DNA of 64,000 nucleotides from Roseiarcus sp963775575 (GTDB lineage: Bacteria; Pseudomonadota; Alphaproteobacteria; Rhizobiales; Beijerinckiaceae): positions 1,240,001-1,304,000 of the forward strand of contig CAVZJG010000002.1 in NCBI GenBank assembly GCA_963775575.1. The letters are read 5' to 3'. Position numbers and translations under genes: made by a program. Positions 60,668 through 64,000 of this stretch are shown here, one piece after another (positions within the stretch are counted from its first letter, which is position 1; every line of letters begins with the position of its first letter). The notes below the pieces were generated by a model. The model had not been told where the DNA came from. It did no database searches and worked only from the letters and a program-made list of their open reading frames with translations.

Positions 60668-61120
60668 AGCTTGGCGGCGCCGTTCTCGCTTGGACAATCC
60701 GGAGCCTGGCGCCGCGAATCTGCGCCATTCGGACGCCGTCCGGACCTTAACTCAGCATAGGTAGTTTCCGATGCTACTGCCCCAGCGCCGACCGTGCCAT
60801 GTCTTTGGCGACAGTCGCGAACGCGATATTTGTCGCGTGTCCCGATGAAAACCTGGGAGAACACGGCCATGGACACCAATACGCTTTTGATCATCCTCTT
60901 GGTGATATTCTTGTTCGGCGGGTTCGGCTATTATGGACGGGGGCGCTGGTTCTGAACTGTTGCTGCGAGTGCGCCGGTCGCTCATTGGCCTGCCTTGCTT
61001 AAGGGGCGTCCCCGCTTGTCGAATGGACGACCGCGCAACGCCGCCAAGCTTGGCGGGTGCCATTCTCGCTTGGACAATCCGGAGCCTTGCGCCGCGAATC
61101 GGCGCCATTCGCGCGCCGTG
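60668..61120. repeat. pair of about 73-bp direct repeats
   Basis: The stretch 60668-60740 and the stretch 61047-61120 match closely (shared GCTTGGACAATCCGGAGCC, GCCGCGAATC, CGCCATTCG) with about nine differences and one indel. They are 307 bp apart and enclose a small ORF. This may be a duplication or the two ends of a small mobile unit. Confidence 0.8.
60869..60955 (+). CDS. very small membrane protein, 28 residues
   Basis: An ATG with GGGAGA eight bases upstream begins MDTNTLLIILLVIFLF and ends GYYGRGRWF. It is one hydrophobic segment with an aromatic/Gly tail, resembling the short DUF3309-like membrane proteins of alphaproteobacteria. An upstream ATG at 60845 would add eight residues. It lies between the two 73-bp repeats. 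Confidence 0.5.
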   Translation: MDTNTLLIILLVIFLFGGFGYYGRGRWF

Positions 61121-61253
61121 CAAGCTCCAGGCGAGCGCGCTGGCGCGGCCATCTCGTAACCTCGCGGTGAACTGCGGCCGCGTAGCCGTGTCCCGAGCGG
61201 GCGCCCGCTGAGTTCGCGGGGCTCGAAACGTTATCGACGGAAAGGCGTCTCCC

Positions 61254-62129
61254 ATGCGCGAATCGGATTGGTTTTCTTGGCCGACAATCATCGCTTCGAG
61301 GACGGCGCTGCCGCCGATCTTTCACGACGCGGTTCCCGACGAGAAGCCCTTTCCTTACACCGTATACCTCCAGTCCCAACCTTGGGCCGGCCAGAGCAAA
61401 AATCCAAAATTGGTGTGTCTGCATCCCGACCGCATCGTGATTTGGGAGAAGACCAAGGCGGGCGCGATCGTCGGCGCCGCTTACCGGTTTGACGCCATTC
61501 AGCGCATCGTTCACGGCAGAAATCTCCTGCATTCGTGGCTTGAATTGCATGGCGTCGTTGCGGGAAAGCCGGCGACTTCGACCATCGTCTACAACACCGT
61601 CGTCGATTATATGTTCGACCCGATCATCGTCGCCGCACGAAATTTCCCGGTCGGCTCGGGCTCACCGGCAAACGACCACTCGTTGGCGCGACGCGAATTC
61701 GACTTTCTGCGTCAAGTCAATTTCAAGTTGCACAATTACGCTCCCATGGAGGTGCTTCCCGGCGCGTCGATCAAGCAAATATTATATCAGCCGGAACTCC
61801 GCGCGCGCGTCCTGGTCGTCTTCCAGCGAACGGCGATTCCCAATCGAATCGTGATTCTCACCGACAAGGAACTCATCTCGGTGAGCGACGCGGTACGAGC
61901 GGAATCCAGAGCGCCCGCGCGGCGCACCGGCGGCGTCGTCAAATCGTTTATCCCGCTCGCGGGCGTTCGCGATGCGACCATCGCGCCGTCCGATCGTCCC
62001 GGCGTGATGCAGCTTGCGATCGCACTGGCGAACGACGAGGAGCCGCGCCTGCTGTTCGAGTCCCGCTTGACAGGGGAATGGGAGACGCTTCGAGACGCGC
62101 TGCGCCAGGCGGCGGGCTCGGCCGCATGA
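61254..62129 (+). CDS. hypothetical protein
   Basis: 291 residues starting MRESDWFSWPTIIASRTALP, no signal peptide, no membrane segments. Several stretches (LVCLHPDRIVIWEKTKAGAI, RIVILTDKELISVSDAVRAE) have the alternation of beta-strands seen in PH-like lipid- or protein-binding domains, but I would not call it one. It may be transcribed from the tRNA region. Confidence 0.6.
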   Translation: MRESDWFSWPTIIASRTALPPIFHDAVPDEKPFPYTVYLQSQPWAGQSKNPKLVCLHPDRIVIWEKTKAGAIVGAAYRFDAIQRIVHGRNLLHSWLELHGVVAGKPATSTIVYNTVVDYMFDPIIVAARNFPVGSGSPANDHSLARREFDFLRQVNFKLHNYAPMEVLPGASIKQILYQPELRARVLVVFQRTAIPNRIVILTDKELISVSDAVRAESRAPARRTGGVVKSFIPLAGVRDATIAPSDRPGVMQLAIALANDEEPRLLFESRLTGEWETLRDALRQAAGSAA

Positions 62130-62334
62130 TGAGGGCGTCACGGCGACGGGGCGGACGGCGCCTCGAGCCGGAGCGGCCTCGCTGAGCTAAGGACACGCTC
62201 CGCGCAAGCCAGCGCCTTCATCTTGGGCGAGGGCGGGCTGCGCCGCGCCGCTTGCCGGGCGGGTCGGAGGCGAAGTCGTCCGCCGCGGCGCCGTCGTTCG
62301 CTCACGCCCGCCGGTTCCACAAGAGGAAGCTGAG

Positions 62335-62544
62335 ATGATTTTCACGGTCCCCATTGTCGGCAAGATTCTCGCCGGCTTCGCGGCGTCCGAGGTCGGCGCC
62401 GCCCCCGCGGCGCAAGCGACGGACCCGCAGAACGCCAGCGGCGCGGCCGACCCCGTCGACTTCGCCAAGGCCGTCGACGATCTCGATCGGGCGGCCGCCG
62501 CCATCATGGCGCAGCACGGCGCGCACGGCGCCGTCAAGAGTTAG
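62335..62544 (+). CDS. small hypothetical protein
   Basis: 69 residues beginning MIFTVPIVGKILAGFAASEV, Ala-rich, ending HGAHGAVKS. GAGGAAG precedes the ATG by five bases, which supports translation. No domain identified. It sits between an unknown gene and the convergent dehydrogenase gene. Confidence 0.5.
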   Translation: MIFTVPIVGKILAGFAASEVGAAPAAQATDPQNASGAADPVDFAKAVDDLDRAAAAIMAQHGAHGAVKS

Positions 62545-62609
62545 GGCGCTGCGGGGAAGCGATGCCGGCGATTGGCGACGACGCGATTGCGGCGGCCTTC
62601 TCTCTCTTC

Positions 62610-63626
62610 TCAGCCGGGAGCGCGGATGCCGCCTCGCGTGATTTCGTGCGTCAACGGCTTGTTCTCCTCGAAAGCGCTGAGATTGGCCAGCGTCGCGCCG
62701 GCGATGTCCGTCAGGGCTTCGCGGGTCAGAAAGCCCATATGCGACGTCACCAGAACGTTGCGGAAGGTCAGCAGCCGGGCCAGGGTGTCGTCGGTCAGAA
62801 TGTCGTCGGACAAGTCGCTGTAGAAGACGCTGGCCTCACGCTCATAGACGTCGAGGCCGACGCCGCCGACCCGGCGTTCTTTGAGCGCCGCGATCAAGGC
62901 ATCGGTGTCGATCAGGCCGCCGCGGCTGGTGTTGATCACAATGACCCCGGGTTTCATCGCGGCCAAACGCTCGGCGTTGATCAGGTGGTGATTTTCGGGC
63001 GTTAGCGGCGCGTGCAAGGACAGGATGTCGGCCTCCGCGATCACCGTATCGAGCGGGACGAAGCGGATCGGCGGCCCGTCGAGCGAAGGCGCGGTCGGAA
63101 ACGGATCGTAGGCGATAAGGACGCAGCCGAAGCCATGGGCGATGCGCGCAACCTCGCGGCCGATTCGGCCGGCGCCGATCAGGCCCAAGGTCTTGCCGTG
63201 AAGATCGAAGCCGACCAGGCCCTCGACGCTGAAATTGCTGTCGCGGACCCGATTGTACGCTTGCGGAATCCGCCGGACCAACGACAGCAGCAACGCGAAC
63301 ACATAGTCGGCGACCGAATGGGGCGAATAGGTCGGAACATGGACGATTTGCAGCCCCAGCCGGTGCGCCGTCGCCAGATCCAGATTGTTGACGCCGGTGC
63401 AACGCATCGCAATCAGCCGGACGCCCCCCTGGACCAGAATTTTCAGAGTCGCGACGTCGAGCTGGTCGTTCACGAACGGGATCACGGCGGGAAAACCGTG
63501 GGCCAGCGCCGCCGTCGTCGGATCGAGGCGCGATTCCAGGAACGTGAGCTGGTGGCCGAATGGCGCATTGGCGCTGTTCAGCGCGACGCGATCATAATCG
63601 CGACTGTCGAAAACGATGGCTTTCAC
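62610..63626 (-). CDS. ldhA: D-2-hydroxyacid dehydrogenase, D-lactate dehydrogenase type
   Basis: 338-residue NAD-dependent enzyme. The nucleotide site is GKTLGLIGAGRIGREVARIA, the catalytic Arg is in KPGVIVINTSRGGLIDTDAL, and the Glu/His pair region LDVYEREASVFY and VLVTSHMGFLTREA are the LdhA-type signatures. It reduces pyruvate to D-lactate or a related acid. I placed the start at the GTG (63626, VKAIVFDS) with GGGAG nine bases upstream; the longer frame to 63668 begins with TTG. Confidence 0.85.
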   Translation of the reverse strand: MKAIVFDSRDYDRVALNSANAPFGHQLTFLESRLDPTTAALAHGFPAVIPFVNDQLDVATLKILVQGGVRLIAMRCTGVNNLDLATAHRLGLQIVHVPTYSPHSVADYVFALLLSLVRRIPQAYNRVRDSNFSVEGLVGFDLHGKTLGLIGAGRIGREVARIAHGFGCVLIAYDPFPTAPSLDGPPIRFVPLDTVIAEADILSLHAPLTPENHHLINAERLAAMKPGVIVINTSRGGLIDTDALIAALKERRVGGVGLDVYEREASVFYSDLSDDILTDDTLARLLTFRNVLVTSHMGFLTREALTDIAGATLANLSAFEENKPLTHEITRGGIRAPG

Positions 63627-63878
63627 GAGGGTCGGGCTCCCGCTGGAGTCGGGCGAGGGGACGCTCAAGGAACCACATCCGCAAGCGGGCGTACAGTCCC
63701 AAAAAGGCCTGGCCCTTCATGCGCGGTCCGGCGCCGGGCGGCGCTGACCGAATGACGGCGACAGGCGCGCAGCCGCCAGCCCCAATTATGCACTTCGCAT
63801 AATGTTCGGAAAAATACAAATCGTTGCGGTTCGGTGTCAGATATGCTATTTTTCAGAAATGCGTCAAGGTGGCCAGTT

Positions 63879-64000
63879 ATGAGCGCTCTTCAGATTGGGA
63901 ATATGCCCATGAAAAATGATGCAAGGAAATCCGTACAGCGCGGCGACGGTTCGAACGGAAAGGAGTCGATTGAGCCGCTGCTCAATCGGATCGAAACCGC
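63879..64000 (+). CDS. partial ORF at window end
   Basis: An ATG at 63879 (AGGTGG upstream) begins MSALQIGNMPMKNDARKSVQ and the frame stays open to the last base (40 codons). Upstream, 63640-63878, is AT-richer with no ORF seen, and could hold a promoter. Too little is visible to identify it. Confidence 0.5.
   Translation, partial: MSALQIGNMPMKNDARKSVQRGDGSNGKESIEPLLNRIET

Noticed and set aside
63592..63819. 75-codon minus-strand ORF upstream of ldhA
   Set aside because: No ribosome binding site, Arg/Gly-rich, overlaps the probable promoter of the dehydrogenase.

Overview
The window is chromosomal DNA from a high-GC alphaproteobacterium, most likely Hyphomicrobiales (Rhizobiales). The evidence is a DUF1465/RcdA-family gene, a DUF1192 gene, a glnB-glnA pair, hisE-coaA and fabD-fabG-acpP-fabF-mltG clusters, short HRDC-less RNase D, and Rhizobiales-style palindromic repeats. 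A Beijerinckiaceae/Methylocystaceae-like bacterium is a reasonable guess, but no diagnostic pathway gene such as methane or methanol oxidation is present.

Layout. 0-9 kb: sugar isomerase-family protein, a degenerate tRNA-like fragment, a 9-bp tandem repeat, the two-gene NAD-dependent dihydropyrimidine dehydrogenase (preT-preA), an L,D-transpeptidase lipoprotein, a CobW-type GTPase, RNase D and a YciA-type thioesterase. 9-18.7 kb: prmC and secA (secA carries a one-base insertion), a cyclopropane synthase, a PA0069-type radical SAM protein, a membrane protein with a low-complexity hydrophobic repeat, and a periplasmic adaptor-like protein. 18.7-30.6 kb: HNH nuclease, metallopeptidase, an ISAs1-family element inserted in a small membrane-protein gene, cNMP-binding protein, response regulator, nth, Sel1 protein, ThiE-like protein, RcdA-family protein, DUF1192, glnA/glnB, YkgJ-type protein and GT87. 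30.6-33 kb: a lower-GC islet of three orphan genes. 33-45 kb: core fatty-acid synthesis, mltG, TraB/GumN, coaA (also one-base insertion), hisE, aldo/keto reductase, hemN and aspartate aminotransferase. 45-52.5 kb is the main accessory stretch: a 10-bp phased repeat, an IS66-type element carrying a nested IS630-type element, gene remnants, a TPR protein, a toxin-antitoxin pair with a frameshifted toxin, and a three-gene overlapping operon (HTH protein, 79-aa protein, tyrosine recombinase) followed by a 351-bp structured non-coding element with perfect 17-bp terminal inverted repeats. 52.6-64 kb: tsaC/sua5, a LysR regulator, hicAB, a hemN 3'-end remnant, a Doc/Fic-like protein, ruvC-ruvA-[vapBC-membrane protein]-ruvB, tRNA-Leu(CAG) with tandem copies of its 3' end downstream, orphan genes and a D-2-hydroxyacid dehydrogenase. 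The last ORF runs off the end.

The most interesting parts are the recombinase operon with its structured downstream DNA (50.1-52.45 kb), the tandem tRNA-Leu 3' ends, the nested insertion sequences whose boundaries and target duplications can be read exactly, the phased 10-bp array, and the vapBC pair inside the ruv operon. Three genes (secA, coaA, the PemK-like toxin) each carry a single extra base. Two are normally essential, so sequencing error is the first explanation to test. No CRISPR array, rRNA or phage structural operon was seen.
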